This document shows positions 13,159 through 29,036 of a DNA stretch of 64,000 nt, in pieces (within the stretch, counting starts at the first letter, position 1; each line of letters starts with the position of its first letter). The notes beneath the pieces are model-generated. The model did not search any database and was not told the origin of the DNA. It saw only the letters and a list, made by a program, of their open reading frames with translations. The stretch comes from Zeus faber (taxonomy: Eukaryota; Chordata; Actinopteri; Zeiformes; Zeidae), in contig OY482851.1 of assembly GCA_960531495.1 (NCBI GenBank), forward strand, positions 25,335,533-25,399,532, written 5' to 3'. A program made the translations under genes and the position numbers.

Positions 13159-16100
13159 ATTTGGGTTACAGTATTGAGTATATAACTGCACTGGAAGTTA
13201 GAAAGTATGGAATTAGGCTTCATAAAGTGTTGTTGGGTAACAGTTACTCTCCACATCAGAGAGTTGGACTTTACCCCCAAGTGCTCACCCCTTATCTCCC
13301 TCTGTCAATAAGCCTCTTTTTACTTCCCCCACACTAGCGCTGATGCACTGCACACATTCTGTATTTTTTCTTTATACTCAACATACTTGAAAAGGTATGA
13401 AAAACAGCAATTGGTTTGCAAAAACGATACTATTGAAATAATAAAATAAAATAAAATAAAATAAAATAAAATAAAATAAAATAAAATAATAGAAGAATGA
13501 TTCATATTTTCTGGGTGTCTGTGAACCCTAGTTTAGATAAACGCGACCATAGAAGAGTAAATATCATAAACAATAATAAAACAAAGTCATTGTAGGAGTT
13601 CATTCGATGGTCACTCGATCACTTTCGAGTCATTATGTCCGTTTTGAAGTCATTTTAAGTTGACACGGGGAAAGCGTCTCGATCAGCTGGCGCGTCTGCG
13701 TGTGACAGGGGGGACCCGTGGCACGTGGCGAAGATGGTGAAGAGCTACATGCAGCAGCATAACCTGCCGCAGAGGGAGGTGGTGGAGTCCACGGGGCTCA
13801 ACCAGTCCCATCTGTCCCAGCACCTCAACAAAGGCACGCCCATGAAGAACCAGAAAAGAGCTGCCCTGTACAGCTGGTACGTCAAGAAGCAGTGCGAGAT
13901 CAGCCAGCGTGAGTACACTACAACAGCCACGTCCCACTCAAGTCATAGATCTGGAATGGATGGTTAAAATAACCATGAATGTAATTTAACTTAATTGATA
14001 TTGTTTTTAGGTTAGTGGATATTGTCTTATTTGAATGTGTGTCTTTTGTATATTTCCAAATGTTTCAGTTTCCTTTTTTATATTTTCATTCCATTGCTTT
14101 ATTATTATTATTACCTATTTTTTATGTAAACTATCGCTGAAACTGCAGTTTCCCCCAGGATGATTAAAGTATCTATCTATCTATCTATCTAATAATGTAA
14201 TTTTAAAAAGCATCCAGCTTCCGTATGAAATGGCCAAAATCCCTTTCAGAATTTACCAACGCTCGCCATGGCTTTACATCCGCTGAGGACCAAGGAGAGG
14301 AGACCAGGAAGGGCCGCAGGAACCGGTTCAAATGGGGGCCTGCCTCCCAGCAGATCCTCTTCCATGCCTACGAACGACAGAAAAACCCCAGCAAGGAAGA
14401 GAGAGAGGGATTGGTGGAAGAGTGTAACAGGTGAAACATACATACAACAGGAAGAGCATGAACTTTTTTTTTGTGATTGTGGTTCTGTCAAGCATATTGG
14501 ACAAATTGATAGCAATATTAGTCTAATATTCAATGCGCTCTTTTACTTTTGCCTGAAAGGTTTTCTTTTTTTTTTCTTTAATTTCTCCAGGGCAGAGTGT
14601 CTGCAGAGGGGTGTTTCTCCCTCCCAGCTGGCCGGCCTGGGCTCCAACCTGGTCACGGAGGTGCGGGTATACAACTGGTTCGCCAATCGTCGCAAAGAGG
14701 AAGCCTTCCGCCATAAACTGGCTCTGGACACACCTTTTACCACCCCGTCTGCCGGCTCCACAAACCACACCCTTCCACAAAGTCCTGGCCCTGGTAATAA
14801 CATTATTCTGCTGCATTGTTATATCAATCAGGTTTTTACACCCCCAGTTGATGACTGATACTTGCTAATTTGTGTTTGTCTTAACGATTTATTTATTCTA
14901 TTGTCTTTTTTCTCCCCCAAGGTATTAAGTACAGCCAATTGATCCAATGCGACAACTTGGGCTTGGCCAGGGGGGTTGGCGGGGAGAGGGGTCTCGGTGG
15001 ACGCTCGGGGTCCAGCCCGGTCCAACTGGAACCCAGCCACACACTCCTAGATGTGCACAATCCCAAAACAGTGAGAAAACAATTTGTGGCCATTGGCTAC
15101 TAGTCAGTGTGTGTATTTGTGTCCTTTACTCACCATTTTAACGTCCTCTCGTATCCTCAGGTCTCTGGTGGTGGTCCTCTGCCTCCAGTAAGCACTCTGA
15201 CATCCCTGCACAGTCTATCGGCCTCCCCAGTTCCCCCCCACGGCCTAATCATGGCCTCCCTGCCCAGCGTCATGAGCCTGGGAGAGTCTTCTCTTCTCAT
15301 AGGTAACCTCACCTGCTGGAGACTGGGCGTAGCTGATTGTTATATTCATGACTTGCATGAGACACTGTGAATATGACTTTCTCTTTTATATTTTTTCTGA
15401 CACACAGGTCTTACCTCCACTCAGTCTCAGACTGTGCCCGTTATCAACAACGTGGGCAGCGGTTTCACCACCCTTCAGCCCATCTCATTCCAGCAGCAGC
15501 TTCACGCCTCGACCCAACCGGCAATCACACAGCATCTCCAAAGCCACATGGGTTCCAATCCATTCATGGCAACCATGGCACAGTTGCCATGCCACAGTAA
15601 GACAGAGGCAAACTACGAGCAATAATGAGACAGTAATAATATTGATTTACTGATTTGCTGATCTTTTTCCCACTTCAGTGTACAGCAAGCCCGAAATGCC
15701 ACAGTACCCTTCGTCCAGCCTTCTGTCCCAAGCCATGGTCATCACTGACAGCAGCAGCCTTGGCACATTGACCAGCCTCACTGCTGTTAGACAGGTATAG
15801 ACACGGGTCATTTCAAGACCAAAATAAAAACTCTTTATTCAAACATTCTGAAAATCAGAGGGTGTATATTTGATGCCACCTACCACTCTTATTATATTTT
15901 GATAGATTCTAGCAGCAGACCCAGAGGACCACACAGACCCAACAATCCATGAAGAGTCTCTTCATCTGCAGTCACATACATCTGTGCCCGGTACGCTGCT
16001 TTAACACACCGCGGCTTTGTTGATGTATCTAGATTGTGTCATTAACTGTTTTTCAAAAACTTTCCAGGGTTTTTTTCCGTTTTCTCTGAAACATAAGCCA

Positions 16101-16410
16101 GAAAGCCTTTTGATATTTTAACTTGGAAGTGACTTGACTCAATGCTTGGGTCATAGGGCAAGCATGGAGTACTTCTGACACTAGGTTGTCCAGTCTTGTG
16201 GCCTAAAAACATTTCTTAATGCAGTGTTCCTACTACTTCCCTAGTTAATCTACTAACTGAATTGTTTGACATTTTACAGTTTCCTCCGAGAGCCTGGAGC
16301 TATATCCAGCTCCTCAGAGTGCGGAAAGCCATCAGTCTCACCTCCTTTCTCCTTCGCCGACGGACATCAGCTCCTACCTGCCGACACAGATGGTATCGAC
16401 GGCACAATAG
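12044..16410 (+). CDS. hnf1a: Hepatocyte nuclear factor 1-alpha (POU-homeodomain transcription factor), complete
   Basis: Dimeric nuclear activator of liver, gut, kidney and pancreas genes through GTTAATNATTAAC sites. Ten in-phase exons with GT-AG junctions: 12044-12348, 13709-13908, 14250-14430, 14591-14793, 14922-15070, 15161-15302, 15408-15596, 15679-15794, 15906-15990, 16280-16410, giving 566 aa (human 631). The dimerisation helix [15 protein letters not shown] is at about residues 21-35, after an N-terminus some 17 residues longer than the human one. An acidic stretch follows, then the POU-specific domain ([11 protein letters not shown] and [17 protein letters not shown], about 104-168). 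The basic [11 protein letters not shown] opens the atypical homeodomain (about 190-271), whose recognition helix contains [10 protein letters not shown] (255-264). The Ser/Thr/Gln/Pro-rich activation domain contains [15 protein letters not shown] and ends [12 protein letters not shown]. The neighbouring custos supports hnf1a over hnf1b. Confidence 0.96.
12349..13708 (+). repeat. hnf1a intron 1 with simple repeats
   Basis: Non-coding. It holds (TA)n-like sequence and (GA)n at about 13075-13156 and an (AAAAT)n-type tract at about 13437-13488. No other element recognised. Confidence 0.75.
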
Positions 16411-16576
16411 CACTCAATTTGAGAACCTGGGAGGGATCTCATTCACTTGTGTTTAGCGGACATTCATAACAGTCGGTCTAAGAGATGAAGATGGAGTTGC
16501 CAGCTTGAACCTGGGAGGATTAACACACAGTGGATTCCAAAGAGCACGGACTTGATTTCTAAACATCCTCTACCAA

Positions 16577-16582
16577 AATAAA
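16577..16582 (+). promoter_or_regulatory. hnf1a poly(A) signal
   Basis: AATAAA lies 167 bp past the TAG stop. It is the first canonical signal downstream. Confidence 0.6.
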
Positions 16583-16746
16583 ACTTGCAAATTCTTGCTT
16601 TTGAAAAAAATCGAAGGAAAATTGATAACAAAATGTATTTTATTAAAAATATTTTCATTGTAGCCTACTCATAAATTTTATATTCTGCACAAAACATGTG
16701 TCATTTTTTTTTTTAAACAGGATCAGACATCCCTATGGTAACGGAT

Positions 16747-16752
16747 TTTATT
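16747..16752 (-). promoter_or_regulatory. custos poly(A) signal
   Basis: AATAAA on the minus strand, about 92 bp past the custos stop. It lies only about 165 bp from the convergent hnf1a signal, so the two 3' ends nearly meet. Confidence 0.55.
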
Positions 16753-16843
16753 AAACAGAGATATGGAGAATGCATCACCAAAAATGTGCAGACAAATGTC
16801 TTGTTCATGTCATCTCTTTAGCCATGGCTGTCTGAACAGTCTC

Positions 16844-19800
16844 TTAATTCAAGGCCCCAACTCCTGCCTTCTCTTTGACTGCTTTGGGTTTCTTCTTTTT
16901 TGTTTTCCGCTGAGGGCTCCCCTCCTCTACACCGTGGCCTTCAGCACGAGATACAGCACAGTTCGGCTTTCCTGAAACCTGCTCCGCCTCCTCCTGGTTG
17001 ACTTTCTTTTTTTTCTTAAGAACAACAACCTCCTCCTCCGGCGCCTCGTCACAATCCTGCTCTGCCGCGTCACCCTCTTCCGGATGTATTTTCTTCCTTT
17101 TCTTCTTTTTTTTAGGAACAAGGGCCACCTCCATCCCTGCTGCTGCCTGACTCTTTTCTTTGCGTTTTTTTTTCTTAACTTTCTCTGAGATGACGGCCTC
17201 TGTCCGGCATGGCGACGGAGAGCTTGGCAGCAAAGACGGCGGCAGGAGGTCTTTCACCGAGACTGCTGCCTCTCTCAGCCTCTTCGCCATCTCGCCGTCA
17301 CTATCGCTGTCACTGCAAAACAATGTCGAGAAGAGCACATTAGGTCATAGATTCAAGCTAAAGTTCCAAGTTATATTTGTATAAACTTGATAAAGTTACC
17401 ATATCACAAACATAAATTGTAAAAAAAATAACCTTGAGCTGGGAATTGGCCGTCGCCTTACAGGCACTGGGGCATCAGGGGCTCCCTGCCCCGGGATTGA
17501 CGTTGCAAAAAGACGAAACCCTGCAAGAGAGATGATGAAGACTTCAATTTCAAGGGGAGTTCAAACAAAGACGGGATGTCTTTCAACCGTAAAATAAAAC
17601 ACCTTTACCTTCATCATTATCCTCACATGTTGGTTCTGAGTGAGGAGCTGCTCCGGCCGTGATCTCCGTAATATTACTGAGGACCAAATTGGCAGTTACA
17701 ACCAAGTGCCTTCAAACATAATTATTAATGTATGTGCGTCATTTAAATATTATTTTACATCCTTTGTCTTAAGGAAAGATGAACGTACCTGTCAAGCATA
17801 TGTTCCAGCTTTTTGGCCACGTGGGCCCGAAACTCCGGGGTCACCTGGAGCTCGTTGCCATCGTGTTGATGGTCAGAGACGGCCAGACTGTTTCCACAGG
17901 GATACAAAAAAAAAGAAAAAAAATATATATCATATCACATATCACTCATATCACTAAGATGCAGGACATTACCTACATTACCTACCTACAAGCGTGTCCA
18001 GTTTACATTGAACTCAGAGGAATTTTAAAGCAGTGTCATTTTAGATATAATTAATACAATCCAATCATTTCAGTTTTCACCTGGTTCAAACAGAACCGGT
18101 TAGCTGGGCCTCTTAGGCCAGTGATCATGGTTTTGGATCACAGTTTCACTTTTATCTCCCAAACTACAGAACAAGACATGTATGGAGTTTTGGACTATGT
18201 CATATCTGACAAAAAAAATATTAGTTGGCATTACGATGCTGAAGTTAGCTTCCAATTCAACTTAACGCTGAAGTGAGCAGCTGATTCACCGCGCCTGTTT
18301 TCATGGTGCATTCAAACGCGTCAGAATGTTTTCCTTTTCCCCCCCTCTACACGCAGACCACACTAAAACCATGTCTAGATCTGTACTTATAGTAGTCAAA
18401 CTCTGGGCTTAATTTATACCGAAACCTGCCTGAACATGTTCCAGGAGCTCCCAGATTGGGACCGGCACCTATTTGATTGGATCCGGCGCCTCCGCACAAG
18501 CTGTGGTTCGTCTGCGAGCTCCGCGTTGCCCGTTTTCTAAACAAAACAAATAGTAATTGTGTGCTTATAGATTGTTCTTTTTTTAGGGCTGTACCCGACT
18601 CAGAGTTTTGTCAGTCGAATCGGATTCGCACCTGTCTCCCTTTCCGACGGTACAGACGATGCGCGAACCAGCGATGGGGTGCCCGCGGTCGGCGCCACAC
18701 AACAGTCTTTTTATTTTACGTCTCCTTGCGGAACGAAACACGTGGGTATGGAACGAAAGCGTGCGTAATGGGGACACTTTCTCCGTGACTCTCTGTGACT
18801 CTCCCTGATCAACCCCTCTCCATGTGTTATACGCAGAAAATAATCTTCACGAGTCGTGGCCCGTTCCCCCGTGCCCTGTCCCCACACTGTTTTTAGTTGT
18901 TTTATTTGGAGGAACGGGGCACGGCCCTCCGCCGATCGGAGCGCACGGAGAGCCGCGTCGGTCCGGACGTGGACAATTCACACATGTAAAAATACATTTA
19001 TGATTCCCATCATTTATAATTCCTCATTGAATGTTATCTCTGTGCATTTTGTACGCTTCTATCTGTTTATGCTGTTATTGTAATGCACACTGGCTGAAAA
19101 TACAAACAAACAAAAAACGACTGCTCGACTTGAAGAATCTCAGTCGACTGACTGGTTTGCGACTGATGAGTCCCCTTGTCGACCATCAGGAGGCAGCCCT
19201 ATTTATAATTATTATTATTTTTTTTAATTTACGCTGCTTAATTGATCGATATATAAAGAAAAGCCCCGGGCCGCGTCACGCATGGCAGCTTAAGCCCCGC
19301 CCCCTTTGAGCGTTCAGTGGGTGCGTTCCGCGACTTTCTTCTTACCCCCCCGACCCGCCGGATCAGCAACCCCTCCGGCACCTCCTGATTTCGAAATTAA
19401 GCACTGGTCAGACCTGGGCCAGATTATAATAAAAAGCCAATATCGAATTAAACAGTTTCCGATTTGTAAAAGTATTGTTCTATTTGTGAAAACGGGAACA
19501 ATGTGGATTTTACTGTGCTTTTTCGACACTGACCCCTCAGGACCGAGTATATTTCAAAAACGACTGTGGCATTGGGGTCCAAGAGGCTGAATCTCTCATG
19601 CCCATGGTCCTTGTTGTGAAACAGGTTGAGAATCACCGTCACCCACCTCCGCCCTCCCAGAATTTACTCACTCCAGCCACCATATACAGTAGTACACCTT
19701 AATAACAACTAGTGTGAGGAGAAACTTACCGCCGTGACGGTGGGTCGACATTGCTCTCGCCGTCTTGAATAAACACGGATAAACGCAGTTATCAGCATAC

Positions 19801-20073
19801 ATTTTGAATAACCCAATGCATTTAGCGTAAATCAAGTACTACACTAATCAATCAATACGCAGCTGAATTGATGCGCACACCCTGCATTTTAGTTTTGGAC
19901 CCAAGAGCCTGAACGAGAAAGTCTAAGAGAAAATGTAATACTTAAACTGCTAATATGGTTATACCTGTCTGTTTAGGAGCTTCGCAATTCCAAACTGCTT
20001 CTTTAAATCTTTCCAGATCTTCATCCTCGCTGCTGCTCGACTCGCAGACAGTCGTTGCGGTGGAGGCTGCCAT
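16844..20073 (-). CDS. custos: CUSTOS (C12orf43 homologue), complete
   Basis: In Xenopus, Custos is a nuclear-envelope-associated modulator of Wnt/beta-catenin signalling. Six in-phase exons on the minus strand: 20073-19965, 19763-19730, 17887-17789, 17676-17609, 17520-17433, 17312-16844, giving 288 aa (human 262). The start MAASTATTV leads into an acidic serine run, ESSSSEDEDLERFKEAVW. The most conserved block is DGNELQVTPEFRAHVAKKLE in exon 3. GFRLFATSIPGQ is in exon 5, PIPSSSDSDSDGEMAKRLREA spans exons 5-6, and a long Lys-rich tail with KKKKKRKK motifs (probable nuclear/nucleolar targeting) ends KEKAGVGALN. Upstream in-frame codons exist, but the chosen ATG matches the family N-terminus. 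Adjacency to hnf1a matches human HNF1A-C12orf43. Intron 2 (17888-19729) carries a transposon-like element. Confidence 0.88.
18584..19201. mobile_element. hAT-like non-autonomous element in a custos intron
   Basis: TAGGGCTG at the left edge and its inverse CAGCCCTA at the right edge bound 618 bp with repeated GTCGAC/CAGTCG motifs near both ends, as in fish hAT MITEs starting TAGGGCTG. No transposase frame. No 8-bp target duplication was identified, so the boundaries and superfamily are tentative. Confidence 0.4.
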
Positions 20074-20286
20074 GATGGACACACGTGTTTGTTGTGCTTT
20101 TTTCTCCCCTCCCCTTCCCCGCAAAGGATTATGGGCAATGCAGTCCGGTGAAGTCTGAGGCGCTCTTTAGATTTGCGCGTTCATCCACCAATAGTTTCGG
20201 AATAAATACATTGAACGAAACACAATGTGAAAAAAAATGAAATAAAGATACACAACCGCATAGGTGGTTTGATAAAGATCCTCACG

Positions 20287-22433
20287 TTTAATAGTAAGAG
20301 GCAGTCACAGAGCACTTAAATAAAAAAAATATCCAGTTTTCCTATTTTTGTCTTCGAAAGCAGAGTACAGTATCAGAGCTCATTAGTTATAACACATTGA
20401 AATGCTTAAGTAACAATTTGCTTAAGTAGTGCAAACGTATATCTGCATGTGGCAGAATATAATGATTGCAGTAGATCTTAATATCAATGCATTCTTCCAC
20501 CATTTAGAGTACTCTTGTATATGATAAATTAGCATTGGATTAAGATAATTTCATCCATAACCTACGGATCTTCTCAACTAACAATCCCCCAACAGTCTTA
20601 TTTAAAAGGTAAAAACTACAGTCACCCAAACCTGTGTAGCCTAGATAAGTAACTTGGTGCAACAATGAGTGTGCTTTGTCATGATCTGCATATCACAATA
20701 CCTTCTAAGAGATCATGATGAGAACCAAAAGCTGTCAGCGTATTGGTTGAGCAGCATCACTGAAGAGCAGTGGAGTCTAGTATAAAAAGCATGGTCTGAA
20801 CTACAAGGCACAGGAATTCAAGGCTACATTGCAGAACATGGGGAAGCCCAGATATTTAGAAGCGTTAAAACAGCAACCTGAAGACCAAACAGGACAGAAG
20901 TAGATGGTCCTCACCCTTATTGTCTCGAATCAGAATACACCCCAATCTGAAGGACATTACAAACTAGATACTAGGTAACAGTGAGTCACTAAATTGTAGC
21001 GTAAAAAATAATAAAAAAAAAAAAACATCTTGAGGTGCTGACATGATTGCTCACCCAGCTCACTCACGCTCCTTTAATAATCAAGGTGCGACTGCTGTGG
21101 CAATGTGTGCCAAATTCAGAGATCTGAGGACCCGCTGTCATCCTGAGATTCTCCATGCTCGTGGGTTAGAGCAATGAAACAATCAGAAGGACATCTATTT
21201 CTGAAGAAGCCCCATCAGAAAAAATAAATAAAAAAATAGATCACCAATGACGTTAAGGGGGAATGAAATATCAAGTGGACAAAAAACAGGCAAACATAAG
21301 ACATCAGCAGGGAAGCTCCTCTGCATTAATTAGAATGATTTGATTCAATGCAACATCAGTATGAATATTAACGTGACTTAAGTGGCCACTGAATGCCTGC
21401 TTACAATGGAAGATGGCTGTTGATATGATTAAAAAAAAAAAAAAAAAAGGATAGGAGATCCTAAAATCAATCTTCCTCTATAGTGAGTGTTGTGGGAAAA
21501 TGGTGGAGACAGTTTGACAGTCAATCTTAAAAAGGCCGATGCCAACTGGTTGTGCCGCATTACTCCACATGTCTAGTGAGCCGGTAATACAGCTGGTCTG
21601 CACTCACTGTTCAATTACGGTAGGGAAAAACAGTCACTTGCAAAAGGTAGTAGGTTAGAAGGAGTAGGAGATTCATCTTAAACTAGACATGTTCCAATAT
21701 CAATCTTGAATCTTGAACTATCAGCTTGATACCAGGCTATATAGAGTATGAGGGTCAGACCAATCTCTGACACGATGAGCCATATCCATCAAGTCGTGTC
21801 AATGAAAAGTGACCTGATTTTCTGTTTTTGTTTTTTTTCTCAACACATGTTAGATGTCTCTTATTGAGAAAAAGTTATATTTCAGTCATTTCGAACTAAT
21901 AAGCCAGAAGTAATGGTCCAAGTCTATGCTGTTCAGTGTGAGTAACGGATATAATTGGTACTCTGTCAGGGCCAATACTTTAGGCGTAGGACTCAGAAGT
22001 TGGTATTGGCATTGAAAAATTTGTGTCGGTCAACATGTCAAGTCAAAATTATACTGTTTCTGAATAAAACTGACCTTATGCTCACAGACGATATGGCAAA
22101 GAATTCAAGTTATCAAGCAGTAAGTTAACATAATTACAACAACCCAACAGATTATACAAAGACTTTCCATTCGAATCTATCACATGTAGAAATGCTTGAG
22201 CGACTTTTTTGACAGCTCCCAAAATCGAAAGCAATATGAGGTATCGATAAATGAATTATTGGTATTTAGTGAAGGAAGATTGGGTTTGTTGTTTCCAAAG
22301 GGTGAGGGTGGATGAGTCTGTGGGAATGGCTGGCCAAGAAAGAACACTTTTGTCCCCAACCTCAGTCTTTAGGTGGTTGCGTTCCAGGGATGTTAACGCT
22401 CATGTGGCGCTGCACGCATCCATGTGCCGAGCA
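20287..22433 (-). other. unc119b probable 3'UTR
   Basis: About 2.1 kb downstream of the unc119b stop has no recognisable exon or transposon. The last plausible poly(A) signal before custos is an ATTAAA on the minus strand at 20287-20292. Long 3'UTRs are common for UNC119B. The limits are inferred. Confidence 0.35.
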
Positions 22434-26156
<3,723 letters not shown>

Positions 26157-26227
26157 ACTCGACTAACGAACAGAGGGAAGTGTGTTGTTTATCTGTCGCG
26201 GTCTCTCGGAGCGGACGGTGTCAATTC

Positions 26228-26237
26228 AAGATGGCGG
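26228..26237 (+). promoter_or_regulatory. YY1-type motif in unc119b upstream region
   Basis: AAGATGGCGG matches the YY1 consensus, 72 bp upstream of the unc119b ATG. A second ATGGCGG occurs at about 26449. Such motifs are common near starts of TATA-less, CpG-rich promoters; function is inferred. Confidence 0.35.
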
Positions 26238-27379
26238 AAAACGCGAGGACACAAAAGCTGCATTGTGATTGGCTGTTAAAAGTTGGCCGTCGTCATAGTT
26301 ACCAGAGAGGTGCGCTTGGTTTTCAGCGCGGAGTGGCCCGCCTGAGGGCGCAGTGTGTTGAATTCAGTGGCTCATCGAGCGGTGAGGTCGCAGGTCGCGA
26401 CCAACTCCAAAGGGTCCAGCTGCAGACCTCTCTCCGTGACGGTGCAACATGGCGGCCTCCGTGGTAGGGGGCCCGCTCCGTATGTAGACGTAAAGGGCTC
26501 ATTCTTAGGGAACGAAAAGGCAAAGCTCCTGTTTTGGTCGCTTGTCTGGCTGCTTTTTTGATCGGTGTCTATGTTACGCCTTCCCTCCGCTCAAGTTTTT
26601 GCGTCAGTTCAAGTACCAGAAAGCAATAAGCTCAGGCGGACCATAATATTTTAATATTTACAACACCTGTTTTGTTGACTGGGAAGGCTGGGTTGTGAGA
26701 ACTTTGTACATAGGGAATTTTTATTTCTTGACATTTGACACAACGAAAAGGCTATATAGTACAATCCAAAATACACAAGCTGAATACAACAATACACAAT
26801 ACAATTAATATATTTTATTTATACTGATTAAATAAAACACACAACACACACATATATATAGGCGGACTCATCACAGACGCACACACACCACCAGCACCTG
26901 CTTTGAACACACCCCCAACACCCTCCTGGTTACATCCCTCTCCTTTCCTCCCTCATTTACTGCTATAACTATGACAGGAAGAGGCCACGTGCCTAATTGC
27001 TGTTCTAGGTCTGGACTGTTTGTCAATACGTGTTGTCATCTGACATTTCTATGTATGTTTTTCCATGTACATGTTGCTGTTTGGTTCAATGTTTATTTGT
27101 CTCACTAGCGGTGATTCTCCTAGTCTTGGAGTAGTGATTAGTTGTTTAAAGAACAAAACATGGTAAGATCATTCTCCAAAGAGGGGGGTTGGTAGTGGTT
27201 CTGTGTAACAAAAAGCTTTGCTCTTGTGGACGACCTGTGGGATGACAGAGTTATTGCAGCAGTTCTTGATAGCATTGAGGGTTGAGAAGCTGAACTCCAC
27301 TTGCAGACTATCTCTGTCCTAGATGCAATGGCATACAAGTACTCTTTGTTGTATGCCCAGCATGCTGACAGCAGAGGTA

Positions 27380-27418
<39 letters not shown>

Positions 27419-27441
27419 ACAAACAAACAAATAAATAAAAG

Positions 27442-27486
<45 letters not shown>

Positions 27487-27689
27487 AGTATTTATTTATT
27501 TATTTATATTTATATATAGTTGTCAACAAAGTTTACATACATGTAAAGAACATATATGGCATGAGGTCCATTGAGTTTCCAATAAGTTGCAATGTTGCAA
27601 CGTACGTCTCTTGGTTGGTCACTTGTCTGGCTGCTTTTGGTCGCTGTGTTGACTGTGGCTATGCTCACTCAAAAGTCTTCTGCCCTCAC
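26238..27689. other. Upstream flank of unc119b with simple repeats
   Basis: No gene recognised. CpG-rich to about 26,600, then AT-rich with (AAAT)n at about 27378-27437 and (GT)n at about 27444-27482. A stretch at 26534-26556 (TTGGTCGCTTGTCTGGCTGC) recurs with two changes at 27615-27637, just before the array-unit sequence starts. Confidence 0.55.
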
Positions 27690-29036
27690 CACGTGTAGCC
27701 GTATGTACCTATTCAGCAAGCTAAACACTCTCCTAATAAGTACCCAGAGACAGGAGCTCACTTTTGGTATCTTTAATGGAAGCTGTGTAAAACTGTGGAA
27801 CAGTACAGAAATATGCAGATAAAGGATCAGTGTCAATGCAGATGTAAATAACCTGTGAATACGTTGTCATAGCTACTACGCTGTATGCATACACAAATAA
27901 CATTAATGAACGCACAGATTGTGCTTTCTCAAGGGCAATGATGAGGCTGAAGAAAGAGATGTTAGTCTGGGTTCGAGAGGTGATCTGATTGACTGCATGT
28001 GACTCTGTCTGACCATCTTATCTGCGTGTGTTCTGATATCATACTATCATCACAATGCCATGATGTCATGATGAGGACCCCAAGGGGAGCCCCAAGGGGA
28101 CTCCCCCCCTTGGGGCAGAGCACTTCCCGCCTGGCATCTGTAAGATGTCAAACCACGAGGATCCTTGACCTTGGGGAGTTGTGCTTCAAAGTGTTCTGCC
28201 TTGGAGTCACTGGCTAGAAGAAGGACAACATCCGAGACAGGCCCAAGGATCAGCCTCGCTGCAACGTCCTCGCTTATCCTTTATCTCAATCTTTCTCACC
28301 TCCTGTTTTCGCCGGGAAAACCCCTTAGGACGAGTCCTAGAGTGTTCGCGAGACTCTGGACTTGTTGCTAGAGCTAATGGAGTCTATCTGGAGCTCCTTG
28401 CAGGCGCCCACAAGGCTGGTCCTGCAGTCTGACCTGAACTGGTTCACGGGGCATCTGATGACGAAGAAGCAACTGAGGGGGTTAATGAAACTGGAGGAGA
28501 CCTGCCTGGTTAAGAGTCCGGTGGAGTGGCATAAGCTGTTGAGGGCCTGGTCCCTGTTGTTAGGAAGATGCTGATGCTGACGCTTGTGGAATGGGACCAA
28601 ACTGTTAGCATCATCCTTGAAGAACCCGCCATTCATGATGTCCAAGAAGGCCTCGTCCTTGGCTGAGTTGAAGATGTGTTCCCCCACATCTTCGCATGGT
28701 TCATGGTGTCCCCCTGGTAACGTATTTTTCTGCCGTAGCCAAGTGGGTCGTTGACATGATGGGGCCCTGCAACTTGTGGTCCTCCATGAGGGAGGGCTCT
28801 GGAGGGGGGAGGGGGGCGGTACGGCCAGGCCCATATCCTGGGTGCCTCCGTACTGCCGAGCTCCTGGAGGTGGTACGGCCGGCTCCTGCCCCGCCGCTCC
28901 CCAAAATCGGTGCTAACAATACTCCCTAGTGTGCTCCCCGTGCCAGTGGGAGAAGGCATCTGAGTGTCCCAGATGATGAAGATGAGGCCTCCACCTCCCT
29001 TAGGTCTCCAAGAGCTTCTGCTATCGCAGCCTCTGC
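27690..29036. repeat. Array unit A, partial, outlying copy
   Basis: Begins CACGTGTAGCCGTATGTACC like every array unit and follows the unit for about 1.35 kb, including the BEL/Pao-derived segment (minus strand, about 28337-28834). It breaks off in CGCAGCCTCTGCT, where LINE sequence follows, so it has no tRNA gene. It has extra sequence at about 28005-28140 and is more diverged than the units inside the array. Confidence 0.8.

Noticed and set aside
26449-26484. Start of a divergent gene (MAASVVGGPLRM)
   Set aside because: ATGGCGGCC context looks like a first exon, but the frame ends after 12 codons and no donor or downstream exon could be defended.
28926-29036. C-terminal extension of the LINE protein into SSSSSGTLRCLL
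   Set aside because: That part is array-unit sequence read through by chance; it also appears in other units without any LINE.
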